The notes beneath the pieces are model-generated. The model was not told the DNA's origin, searched no databases, and saw only the letters and a list, made by a program, of their open reading frames with translations. A stretch of DNA of 64,000 nucleotides, taken from the NCBI GenBank assembly GCA_021234155.1, contig JAJEKV010000077.1:3252472-3316471 (forward strand), read 5' to 3'. Shown here one piece after another: positions 12,076-22,210 of the stretch; the stretch's first letter is position 1, and every line of letters starts with the position of its first letter. The translations under genes and the position numbers were made by a program. The DNA is from Isoetes taiwanensis (taxonomy: Eukaryota; Streptophyta; Lycopodiopsida; Isoetales; Isoetaceae).

Positions 12076-12811
12076 GGCCCTAAAATTTCCAAATGAAAAG
12101 CTAACAACTTCAAGCAACCAAAGAAGGCAGCCCGTGATTGATTAGGTATATTCAAGGTATATTCTAAAAGAAAGGTCCAAATCACCAGAGAAAAAAATAA
12201 AAATAAAAAAATTAGGAATGATTTTTCCCAAATTATAATTGATTTCTCCCTTGGGCGTAGGCAAAATTGCATCCTACTGCTACACACGTAATGCTTCGTA
12301 TGTGCATCCTGTTCAATTCCACTGTCGGAGTGAGATGCAAAAATCCTAGAGAGAAAATCTAGGAGTAAGTTCATGGATCTAACATTTGTGATTATGATCC
12401 TGCACCATGTATCATTTAGTGTCGTTGAACTCATGTATTATTGATTCTGGGCCCTCAGATCTAAGGATATTCCATGAAATATTCTAAAATATGCAATCCT
12501 ACCCCTTTCTCCAAGCGTTTGATGGGGTCAAACGCTTATGTGTCTCTACTTCTTAAGGTGAACCTTATCTGATGAATTTAAGACAAATACACAATCGACT
12601 TGGAGATGTATAATACATCAATCTTTACATGTGTGGCTTGATGCTGAAGCCTTGCAGTAACCTCCAACCAAGGAACAATGCCCTGCACCAAAAGCATCCT
12701 ACAGTATATTTAAAAGAAGAGGAAGCATATGGAATCAGGCAAGGGGGAATTGAACCCCACAATGGTTTTCTCCCCATATTTTTTCAATAAAGGAGATCAA
12801 TGTTTCACGGT

Positions 12812-13600
12812 ACCTGGTCATTGTGAGCCATAACATCTTTGCGCTTGAAAAACAAGTATGACAAAGTGAGATCTTGTGGCGGTTGCCTCACACAAATTGA
12901 GTTTATGAAATTTAGATCCCCGTCAATTTGTTTTCCAAGTCTCATGCGCGATAGGACATTTGCAAATGGTAAGCCAGAATGTTGTCTCGCTAATTTAGTC
13001 AGTTCGTATACCTTGAAATTACCCTTCTATGATCATGCGTTGTGTCGTTATGGAAATTGATCCTAAATGCCGAATGTCATTAGAACCTGGATCGCAAAAT
13101 ACCATTTTTGTTGTATAATGGCAAGAGTTGACAGAAGTCTCCTAAAGTAATTTTGTCCAGCCCACCAAATGGAATGTTAAAGGTACCCTTGAACCTACTG
13201 TAACAAAGGTTAGTTCTCCAGAACAAATCTTCTAGAATAATAAGAGTACTATAAGTTAAGAATTAACATACATGTTGTATGTGTGGTCCATAACTTAAAA
13301 TAGTGCTAAAACAACCATAGATATTTCATCTACGAGAAGAAGTTTGTTCTTGGTTCGTTACAGTGACGACCGTAGTTAAAATTTGAACGAATGCCCAATG
13401 CAGGGTGGATTGTAATACCATTGATATGATCAGTAGCCTTTCCTGTGGAAGTTGTAATAATGGTTGTAGGCTTTGCTACGCATTCAAGGGAATGTTGCGC
13501 ATAGAATCGCTTCAGTGTTAAAATTATACATTGCAACATGGTGGAAAGTTCTAACGCCAGCTAGACCAGTTAAAAAAAAGAGGCAATATCTGTTGTCGGG
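12812..13600 (-). pseudogene. PIF1-like helicase (SF1B) fragment
   Basis: Read on the minus strand the helicase motifs occur in the family order. A degraded Walker A region (LTGLAG then RTF) lies at about 13590. Next come TTSTGKATDHINGITIHPAL (about 13470-13400), like the PIF1 TxTGxAAxxIxGxTIH block, then Walker B LLLVDEISMV (near 13350-13321), PFGGLDKITLGDFCQL (near 13170-13122; GDFxQL is motif III), and YELTKLARQ followed by FANVLSRMRLGKQIDGDL (13006-12930), the PIF1 'RQ...LLNRxRxG...D' block. A possible donor (CAG|GTACC) follows near 12812. Frameshifts and a stop after Walker B break the gene. It is 3.7 kb from the HUH nuclease remnant and on the opposite strand. DEISM and GDFCQL look more like stand-alone PIF1 proteins than the helicase of canonical plant Helitrons. 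The C-terminal helicase motifs were not found. Confidence 0.72.
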
Positions 13601-13791
13601 GACTGTTTACGCAATCAAACAATAGGCATTATTCGAAATTCAATTTTTATCATACTATGATATATTGGACTAGATATCATCTCAGTGTTTCGTATTAAAC
13701 ATCTTATTTTGTTTTGAACATGTAATTTGTGACATACGTCTTTAGGAAAATCAAGTGCCACATCAAATTCATCAGAAACATTGTCTACTAA

Positions 13792-13977
13792 GGGTGCTTT
13801 CCCATGGGCAGAAAACCTCTAGGTTTCTGAAGGTCTGGTCTGTTTTTTCCGATGTTCCCATGAGCTGAGAACCGGAGTGGCTGAGGCTAAAAACCTCGTT
13901 TAGAAAATAATCCTAAAGAATACTTTTGGACCTGGGCCTGACCTCATCCAGGTTCGGCCGTCCATGGGAAAGCACCC
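13792..13977. mobile_element. Tourist-like MITE (PIF/Harbinger type), 186 bp
   Basis: The terminal inverted repeats begin GGGTGCTTTCCCATGG on the left and read the same on the opposite strand at the right end. They are flanked by TAA at 13789-13791 and 13978-13980. A 3-bp TAA/TTA target duplication and a GGG-starting inverted repeat are the hallmarks of Harbinger-derived MITEs. No coding capacity. Confidence 0.85.
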
Positions 13978-13980
13978 TAA

Positions 13981-15468
13981 ATGCATTCCACTTCTTTGTC
14001 TTGTAAAAGCAGTTTTAATGTATAGCTTGAAAGTCTTGGGAAGGGCATTTCGGCGTGGACCGGCGGGGTCTCGCGATCGGCGTTAGCTGGAGCGGGTCAC
14101 CAGCCATGCCGGAATGTCCGATCAAAACTCTTGAAGCTACAATATGGTATTTTGGGGAGCCGGTATTATTTCTAAGGTCCAACGATGGCGACGGCAATTC
14201 GTCTATCGCCATGCATCGAAACACAAACAAAGTAATTGTTCAATATACAAAGGATATTAACCGGCTGGAATCAGAAATGCGGAATGGCGAGTCGAATGTC
14301 ATTCCGGAGTGGAGAGAGATGCCACGTGCCTTAAACGCTGGTCCTCACAGATTAACCTAATCTGACCGTTGGATACCGTTGGATTAAGACATGGTTATAT
14401 TCCATAACCCTCCGAATATTCTCTTTTAATGAATATTCCAGCGATTATCATCAATAATCATCGGAATATTCGTTTTCTAAAGAATATTTCAGAGATTATC
14501 GTTGTCTCTCTGTTGCTATGCAAGCATCAACGATCCAAAGCATCTCTATTTCTCTGCAATCGGCGGTCTGAAGCATTGGAAGCAGCTCTATTTCTTTGCA
14601 AGCATCGAAAGAATAAGTCTGAAGCAGCCAATTAGGGCGTGAATCGCCATATCTCTGTTTCTCAAGCATCGGAAGAACAAATTAGAAGCAACCAGTTGGG
14701 GCGTAAATCTTAATGATTCTTCAACCAAGAGGGCCTCGCGGGTTATTTGCCATAACCAGCTCGAGGGGAGGGTTAACCTCCTCATCACCAGGTTAACAGA
14801 TACACGAAATGGGCGGCCCAAATACCATATTGTTCGCACACTTATGTTGCTTCTCCTTCTCTAAAAATTAATTTCTTGTGTGCAGAATCTATAACCTCTT
14901 TTTGGGATACGTATGAGTTATTAGCACGTACTGCCAGTAGGAACCAGTTCCCTCTCTATCTACTCTTATATAAATCATTCACACCAAGATTCGATTCCCT
15001 GGATTCCTTAGATTCCCGAATGAGGGAAAAAATAGCAGCAAAAAAAAAACTGCAAAATTCTTCGCTTCTGACAGCGAAGCATTGGCTTATCTATCCGGTG
15101 CCATATCCTCTGCTATGAAGGTCCACTCGATCCACACATCTTGCGATGGCGAATTTGTCTTTCGCAACAATGCTTATCTACTTCAACGCGCGTCCCGGCA
15201 TGGTCAGATCTGAGGTTTTTAAGCCCCAGGTGGCAATAGGATCTGTTTTACTGGATGCTATATAACCCAAATCTCTCTTTATTTCGTTCGTTCAGGGATT
15301 TTGGAGGGTTATAAGGTACGTTTTTGTTCTATTGCTTTTTGTTCAGTATTCGATTCTTTCATTCTTCAACGAGCTCGGCCAACAACCCCAAATCAGGTAG
15401 CCTCAAATCCGGCTTAACCCTTCTTGGAATTCAAGTACTTGTGTGTAATTCTTTCTTGCAAAAAGAGA
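13981..15468. other. Region upstream of the Lsi2-like remnant, no clear gene
   Basis: No exon is recognised with confidence. An inverted match of about 15 bases (ACAATATGGTATTT near 14137 and its complement near 14820) may mark a degenerate element. A short frame near 15146-15270 (MANLSFATML, then FKPQVAIGSVLLDAI before a stop) could be a decayed first exon of the permease, because Lsi2 proteins begin with a similar 'PQV.xGxV' helix. This is weak. TATATAA lies at 15260. Confidence 0.35.
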
Positions 15469-17126
15469 GGCTCTAAAGACCTTTTATGCCGTGTTTGTGT
15501 CCTCTCTGCCATTTAGTGCTCTTTTTATCAAGTTACTACTTGTGTAGTATTTACTCCCTTCATTCTTAAATTATGCAAAGAAAATAATCTTCCTACTGGA
15601 TTATTCCTCATTGCTCTTGCAACTAGTTCAAACATTGGTTCCTCAGCTACTCCTATTGGGAATCCTCAGAATTTGGTAATTGCTGTTAACAGCAAAATTT
15701 CGTTTGGGACGTTCCTCATTGGGGTGTTGCCAGCCATGATTTTGGGAATTATAATAAACATTTTCCTTCTAATGTGCTATTGGAAATGCATCACTGGAGG
15801 TTCAAAGAAAAATAGTCTGGAAAATGGAACTGTTTCAGATATTACGGATATGGCCACAGGTTCCATTTGTGAACCTCCATTGCCTGGTAATTGTCAGTCA
15901 AAGTGCTGGGAATTTCCTTTTGGAGTTGTGAAAGTGTGAACATTTAAGAATGTCTGCCCTTATTTTGTGAAAATGTTGCCCTGCAGGCTCAAGTGTGGAG
16001 TGTATAGAAAGTCAATGCTCTTCAAATGGCAACGGTGTTATTATGAGCTTCAAAGGGCAACTTTTGGAATCTGGTATGCCCCATGGAGTTCCACTTTGGG
16101 ATTTTGCCGTATCATCTTGGTTTTGATACAATATGTTATTGAAATTTTCTCATGCAGGTAATGACATGGATAAGGTGACCATTCATGATTCCAAAGGTAT
16201 GGTAAAGGATATGGCAATTTTGAATGCTGGCAAGTTACAAAACTCTTCTGGGGTACATGAAGATGTTAAGACATTCAATTCTTGATATAAGTGATCTTCT
16301 TGGACTCGAGACAAGAGGCTCCTTCTCAGGACATCGCTCATTTTGCTCATTGGACAGACCTCTCTCTCCATGTCGAGTTGCAATAGATGCCGGTGTGGTG
16401 ACTGTAGTAACTTGTGGAAAAATCATAAGGAAATTTCAAAAGGTTGCTGTTTATGTGCTTGGACAGCACTTACTACAGCGGTTGCGCTGATGGCAATTGG
16501 ATTTACCGATGTTGGACCCAGCCTTGATCAGGTAAATAGAGTTTTGCTTCATTCATTATTCATATACAGTTTCGCTTCATTCATTAGTGAACTAAGTTGT
16601 GTGACCTCTTTTGCAGGTGTCATATTCGCTCCTTGTGTTTTTGTCTGGCATGTTTATTGCCGTGGAAGGATTCAATAAAACTGGAGTGCCTGGATTGTCT
16701 TGGGGCTGGGTTAAAAATTATGTTGCTATCGACTCAGTTGGTGGAATTGCCGTTCTTTTTGTTGTTGTTGCTGCCCTTTCAAATATTGTTTCCAATGTGC
16801 CAACAGGTAAATAATTATTTATGTTTATTATTTGATCTTGGCCTTGGTTAGCTTAATTATTACCAGTTCTAAATTCCCATTTGGTATGGCAGTTCTATTG
16901 CTTGGTATGTGTGTTGCAGCGATAGCAAAAAGGCTCAGATGTTACGAAAGCATGGCTGATATTGGCTTGGGTCAGCACCGTTGCAGGAAATTTGACAATG
17001 TTTGGGTCTGCAGCTAACTTAATTGCCAGTGAGCAAGCAAAGAGGTCAAAAGACAATTCGCATAACTTCTCTATCTTGAGCCATAAGAGTAGGTTAGATG
17101 AGATTAGGCCTCATATATTACCATGA
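15469..17126 (+). pseudogene. Lsi2-like silicon/arsenite efflux permease (ArsB/NhaD superfamily)
   Basis: Lsi2 proteins are plasma-membrane H+-coupled efflux transporters for silicic acid and arsenite. The visible exons are about 15469-15886, 15987-16073, 16158-16531, 16617-16806 and 16893 onward. Key matches are GSKDLLCRVCVLSAI, TPFILKLCKENNLP, the signature ALATSSNIGSSATPIGNPQN and SFGTFLIGVLPAMILG in the first, [20 protein letters not shown] and [11 protein letters not shown] in the fourth, and VLLLG, then KAWLILAWVSTVAGNLTMFG and SAANLIASEQAKR in the last. Damage: an in-frame TAG and indels in the SALFTNDT region (about 15520), a deletion of one membrane helix before WTALTTAVAL (about 16466), stops near 16285, and a one-base gain in an A5 run (16927-16931) that shifts the last exon. 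The C-terminus is missing and VPS36 exons follow. A hydrophilic loop between helices (about 15800-16250) is normal for the family. Confidence 0.82.
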
Positions 17127-17229
17127 CCTTGAAAAAAACTAAGCAGCATAGGTTAAAGACCTGCTTTGCTTTTCAATGTTGATTGCTGATGGATAAGGAG
17201 CATTTTTGCTTATGTTCTCTATTTAACAG

Positions 17230-17494
17230 GTATTTTCAAAGCTCTTACAACTCGTTGAGAGAGTAGATGCATTAAGGACAGGAATTAGTGCTACAGATGC
17301 ATCACGAGCACTTGGGGTGGCGCCAGCACTTGCAAAGGAGCATCTTATTGCGGCCGAGAGTAGAGGTATAACCTAACTTATCAGATATATCAAATTCCTG
17401 AAGTTGACAATTCTTTGATACAGGTTTGCTATGTCGGGATGACGGGGTGGATGGACTTAGGTTTTTTGCCAATTTCTTTAATCAAATAGATTAA
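17230..17494 (+). pseudogene. VPS36 (ESCRT-II) last two exons
   Basis: VPS36 is a subunit of ESCRT-II, which sorts ubiquitinated membrane proteins at endosomes. The exon at 17230-17365 encodes LVERVDALRTGISATDASRA, then LGVAPALAKEHLIAAESRG. After a 58-bp GT-AG intron, the exon at 17424-17494 encodes LLCRDDGVDGLRFFANFFNQ, then ID and a stop. These are the terminal winged-helix and C-terminus of plant VPS36 proteins, in frame and in phase. No earlier VPS36 exon (GLUE domain or first winged helix) is visible upstream. Instead the Lsi2-like remnant ends about 100 bp before, on the same strand. The fragment could have been spliced onto the permease transcript as a chimera. It could also be an undamaged 3' end of a gene whose 5' part was displaced. 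Confidence 0.82.
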
Positions 17495-19810
17495 TCACTG
17501 CTGTGATGTCCTGGCACAATGTATTATTGATTATTATAAATGAACAATGATGATTTTGATATGGATCCAAAAAAGAAATGAAAAGAAATATTGTGCAAAT
17601 TTGACGTATGGTTTACGTATTGCGACAAAGTAAATGAAGCCCATAACAGATGCTGCAGTTATATGTGAGAGGTTGTGTTCTATACAATGGCAGAGATTTT
17701 GTGCTTCTCGACAGTGGTGGAGATTCTGTGTTTCTCGATTCTAGGCACTGAAAGCTCATCTTTGAGTTGGCTCACAAGAAGCAATTATGGATTTTTCAGT
17801 GCTATTTTGAAAGATCTTCGAGCCCTGGAAGACTCAAGTTATATGAGCTACTAATTTTTTGTGTACTTCTCTAAATGGCTAGTTTTATACCAGACACAAT
17901 GGGCTTTCACCTTGTTTAATATATTCTCCATTGTGTTTTGACTTTTTTGGGAGCAACCCTTGGATGGAGGAGGAAATGACATTTGGCACGGAGACGTTGC
18001 AAGGGTTGAAAACATCTTGATAATATAATTTTCTTCTTTGCACTAATTCTGAATCTTTTGCACTATACCAAGGGTGTGTCTTTTTCACCAAGTCAAAAAC
18101 AAGGCCCATATTGTTTGGAAAGGGCTTAACTTGGAAACACCTTGATAATTGTCTTCTTTGCACTAAACTGAAACTTTTGCACTGACTATCCTATACAAAT
18201 GGTGGATTTTTCACTAAGTCGAACCAAAGAAATGTTTGTGGCGGCCTTGGCCGCCGCGATAAATTTCTTGTACGAATAACTTTTAGAATGTTTACCAATA
18301 ACCTGTAATTTTTTCTTTCTTATCAATGGTTTTGCATCTCTAAAAAAATAACGAACTTCTAGAGTTGCGGCTATGGCCCAAAGCAGCCAAGCCTCTTCTT
18401 CATCTGTTCGAACCAAAAGGCCAAACTTCCCATTTTATAGATATGCTTGAATCATGCACGTAAGATTTTAGCGATTTCTATTTCCGTGTTGCTCGTGCAG
18501 TACTCATATGCAGGCTATAGATTCTGTTTCTTGGAGGAGCATCCTTTTTAAATGGCGGTTTCCTTGCTCCAGTTTCTTTTCATTATAAGTAGAGTTTATG
18601 CACATCAGATTGTTTTTTGCATTCGAAATATGTAGCTTTAGCATTTAAGAGCAAGCATCTTTCAGTTTACTAGAGTTTTCATATCACTTCATCCAGGTAA
18701 TTATTTTCCATATATACTGTTGGCCTCGAAAATTCAAAAAAAAATTAGTCTCAACGTAATATTTTCTGTTATCTTTCTTTAACATGTGCATAAGGATGTG
18801 CTATTTCAATGTACCACGAACTTATTGCAGCACATGCTTCAAGATTGTAAATGTGTAGTGTTGTATATTTTTAGAAAAACTTTAAATAAGATGCATTTAA
18901 TTAAAGAAGGCCACATTCTTGCAGTTGGAACTCATGTAGTAAAGTGGGACTCATTTAGAAATAAGTAAGTCTTGCATTGAATCACTATTAGATTTTGGCA
19001 TCATGCAACAAAAATTCGTTCATGATATTTTCTCACAATATTACCAAGAGGCATGTTGATATAGAGAATAGAATATAAGACAGTATAGAGAGAAGCATAT
19101 AGAACTCATTACCAAATAAGGAATATGAGGAATGTAGGTAAAGACCAAATGGCATCTCATCTTGTGACATTCTCTCACTATAAGTTAGCTTTAGATTCTA
19201 TGTATTGGGGAAAATCGTCTATTTAATTGAGAAAATGCGAGGAGATGCAATGCATTGGTATATATCTCGTATAGGCAGGCGATGTAAAGGACTCCTTATC
19301 CTTCCTATATGATTGTATTGCCTTTTTCTCATTTTTTTTCTTCCTTACTTATTACATGGAAGTGACACATATGTAGATTTCAGCATTTAGCAATGGTCGA
19401 AAATCTAAGCGATCTAGTTTTTTGGGTTCTCTGTTTAAGTATTCTTCCTTATTACATGGAAGCGACACATGGTGCTAAACATTAATTAAATGCATTTACG
19501 ACAGATCAGGGCCTTTTCAGAACATGTGTCCAGCAGGGCTCGAATTTAGTGGCCCACCCAACTGGGAAAAATGCCGCCCTCCATTTCCTATTATCGGAAA
19601 AAAGGTTTATTCACTCTTTTTTTAAGTCTATTTTCCGGATTTTTTTGCACATATAGTTGAAAAATGGCCGAATTTTTTTCTTTTTTTTATCTCATCGAAA
19701 ATTTTCAAGGATGGCCGGATTTTTCGGGGCCAAACCCCATTATTTTCAAACCATGGTGTTCATGTCTGATTCTGCTATCAGAACTTTCGCTTCCCAAACC
19801 AAGTGTGTTG
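17495..19810. other. Anonymous DNA with diverged duplications
   Basis: No gene is recognised. A phrase around CTTGATAAT...TTCTTCTTTGCACTAA...CTTTTGCACT is duplicated in diverged form at about 18017-18070 and 18140-18182, each followed by a TTTTTCAC(C/T)AAGTC phrase. The phrase AATGTTTGTGGCGGCCTTGG near 18231 recurs in altered form near 31047-31110, so it belongs to a dispersed repeat. Confidence 0.4.
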
Positions 19811-20013
19811 AATGTCATAAATGAAAAAGGCACATGTCATGATCATTCACACTATCTCGAATGACGAAAAAAGCACATGTCAATTTTGCACACTCATCAT
19901 TATTGCACATAATCATTCAAAATCAATGTCATAAATGAAAAAAGCACATGTCATGATAATTCACACTATCTCGAACGACGAAAAAGGCACATGTCAATTT
20001 TGCAGACTCATCA
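19811..20013 (+). repeat. Satellite-like 113-bp repeat, about 1.8 copies
   Basis: The unit runs AATGTCATAAATGAAAAAGG, CACATGTCATGAT, CACTATCTCGAAYGACGAAA, CACATGTCAATTTTGCA, CATCATTATTGCACATAATC. It is repeated from 19924 and stops near 20013. Diverged copies lie at 30670-30850. Each unit contains an internal half-repeat (two GCACATGTCA blocks). Confidence 0.75.
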
Positions 20014-20998
20014 TCCTATATTATAAAACCGTGGCGTCGGTTGGGCTCTGGCTGATCGACAGTAGAGATCGCCTAACGTTCTCCCACCTTGATCGACGGC
20101 CCAGATTTGTCTATTTATGCTTCTGCCCCGATCAAACGGACTAGATTGTGCCACTTAGCATAATTTGAACCATTTTTTTTATAATATATAGGATGGGATA
20201 AAAATGGAAGGGCGCGAAATTATTTTTTGCCTGTGGCTTTTCGGTTAAGCTATTCATCTGGGAGGGAGCTATCCACATCCATTCCGAAGCAACTTGGCTC
20301 GATCAAGCAGTCTGGTGGTGCCACTCCCTAGCACATTAATATGATCTATGTGTTGTAAGAAATTCTGGCACATAAGCCCTTTTTTTGCTATGGGGGTGAT
20401 CACACCATGCATGAGCCTCTTCCCCAGTTTCTGAAGTGGCTATTTGTGAGATCATATTCTGCTGCTGCATGAAATTCCTTCAAACTCTTACTTACAGTAT
20501 CATGATATTGTTGGTTTTAATTTTCTTAGGTTTTTTTGTTACTTTTGCTTCTCAGGATTCATTGTTTGGATTTCATATTGGAAGTAGGTTATTGGCATAG
20601 AGGACTTCTACACGGTTCCTATTTGAACTTCTTGGTATTTGGAGTTCTTTTTTATTGGAGTCCAGGACAAAAGTGTGGCTTGCTTGGCCAGAATCTGTAA
20701 ATTCATCCTCTATTCTAAGGTAAAATATGTTTCTTACATTTGTTTTAGCCCTTTCACTGCACTATCCCACATGAAAACCGTACTGTGATTAGACTTCCAC
20801 AGGAATAAGTTTCTTTTTCAGGTTAGACTTCTGGCTTTTAAACAATTATATTCACATCTGGTTACATGATCTGCTTAGTTTTTTTATTTTGCTTAGTTCT
20901 TCTATTATTTGATCTTTAGTACTTCCACTCATAACAACACAATATAAGGATATTGGGCTATGAATGCCATTTTAAACTGTTTTGTAGGATACAAGAAG
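20014..20998. other. Anonymous DNA, nothing recognised
   Basis: AT-rich sequence with no long reading frame, no palindrome and no similarity to the other repeats in the window that I can see. Confidence 0.45.
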
Positions 20999-21512
20999 GC
21001 AGCATGTTCAAGTGCTTTAGAAGCATGCACGAACATTGGTGCAATAAACAAAGAGAAGCTCATCCATGCATAAGTTTTCAAAAAGAGGGCTTCAATCAGA
21101 TTTATTATTAAGAATAGTTTTATTGATAGGTATGCAAAGGTGGAAGCTTAGATCAGGGCCGAAAAGTCTTTGCAAGGCTGTTGAAGAGTGTTGACATGGA
21201 GTTCATTGATAGCATGATACTTATGAGTTCTTGCTTGCTCTTCATGTTGTTTAGATGTTGTATTTAAATGGGGTGGTTTTGCTCGGGGTGGACATTCTCC
21301 ACCGGTTTATTAGTCCCCATTATACTCTTGTAACTTTCTCGATAATAAAGGCTCAAGTCCTTCAAAAAAAAAAAAAACTACAGTGGAGAAGGTTATATTA
21401 GAGGGCTTTTGTAGCATGCGGCAAGAAGGGGTAAAACTAGACAGAATATTTTGCATTGCCTTAACCGCTTGTGCCATTGTTGGTGCACTAGATCAGGAAA
21501 GATTTATCCATA
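20999..21512 (+). pseudogene. PPR protein fragment split by a LINE insertion
   Basis: Pentatricopeptide repeat proteins bind organelle RNA. The first piece (20999-21225) reads ACSSALEACTNIGAINKEKL, IHA-stop-VFKK, IIKNSFIDRYAKVEA, then VLTWSSLIA. These are the helix-turn-helix pattern of plant PLS-class PPR motifs ('KLIHAxVxK', 'NSLIDMYAK', 'VTWNSLIAGY'). The second piece (21385-21512) reads GFCSMRQEGVKLDRIFCIAL, TACAIVGALDQERFIHN, the next repeat. A 5'-truncated poly(A) element sits between them, and a fold-back element begins just after. Several stops (at 21070, 21151 and 21181, for example) show it is dead. The number of repeats of the parent gene cannot be inferred. Confidence 0.75.
21230..21377 (+). 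mobile_element. 5'-truncated poly(A) retroelement (LINE 3' end)
   Basis: The segment ends AATAAAGGCTCAAGTCC, TTC and a run of 14 A (21364-21377), and lies inside the PPR remnant. AATAAAxGCTCxAGTCCTTC before a poly(A) is the usual 3' end of plant L1-type LINEs. The left boundary is inferred from where PPR similarity stops. A target duplication could not be fixed. Confidence 0.6.
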
Positions 21513-21530
21513 ATCAACCACATCGTTGGT

Positions 21531-22210
21531 TGGTAACACAAACCATTAACACAAACCATTAACACACAACTAACATTATTAACACAAACCATTGCATTTG
21601 ACACATTTAAATTAAAATCCCTCTTAAACCCCCTTTGGTTTGGGTGCATATTCACACGGGTTACTTGCAACGAGAGAAATTTTGTTGATGGGCATATTTG
21701 CCCCTTATTCCAAGATCCGGACCGTGCATAGTGATCCTCGCTTGTGGGGTATGCATGTACAAGTTTTATATATCAGATATTAAGGTTTGCAAAATACTAT
21801 AAGGTTTGAGAGATTATACTTAATGGTGTTAATTTTGTACATGTATTATAAATTTTTGAGGCTCACGCCCTTCGTAATCCCCCGGTGAATATGCACCCAA
21901 ACCAAAGGGGGTTTAAGGGGATTTTAATTTAAATGTGTCAAATGCAATGGTTTGTGTTAATAATGTTAGTTGTGTGTTAATGGTTTGTGTTAACTAAATT
22001 TTTTGGCCCCCTCTGGCCCTAAGGATAGTGTAGGGGTGTAGATATAGACATTACCTAATACTCTAATGATGGATGGTATATCATAGCCTCACAAATCTAA
22101 CAAACTAGAGGTGCTCAAATTATAGAAACAAAAACATTGCATAGAATTAGACATATAATATTATACCAATATCAATATTCAATATTAATACATGAGGTAG
22201 CATCAAAAGT
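21531..22210 (+). mobile_element. Fold-back element M1 with about 115-bp inverted arms
   Basis: The left arm (about 21552-21660) and right arm (about 21878-21995) are inverted copies containing AACACAAACCATTAACACAC, CATTGCATTTGACACATTTA and CCCTTTGGTTTGGGTGCATA. Between them is a conserved core with TGGGCATATTTGCCCCTTAT and GTGGGGTATGCATGTA. Beyond the right arm, about 190 bp (22015-22210, with CACAAATCTAACAAACTAGA) is shared with copy M2, so the element may be longer than the arms. Further copies lie at 29870-30460 (inverted), 38645-39075 and 46286-46650. No coding capacity is seen. Confidence 0.75.

Noticed and set aside
12501-12545. Perfect hairpin AAGCGTTTGA / TCAAACGCTT near 12515, terminator-like
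   Set aside because: Rho-independent terminators do not apply to plant nuclear genes, and the palindrome is isolated with no element features around it.
7406-13600. Canonical Helitron encoding a single RepHel protein
   Set aside because: The nuclease and helicase remnants are on opposite strands and separated by a syntaxin gene, the helicase motifs are DEISM/GDFCQL rather than the Helitron form, and no TC...CTRR ends with a 3' hairpin were found.
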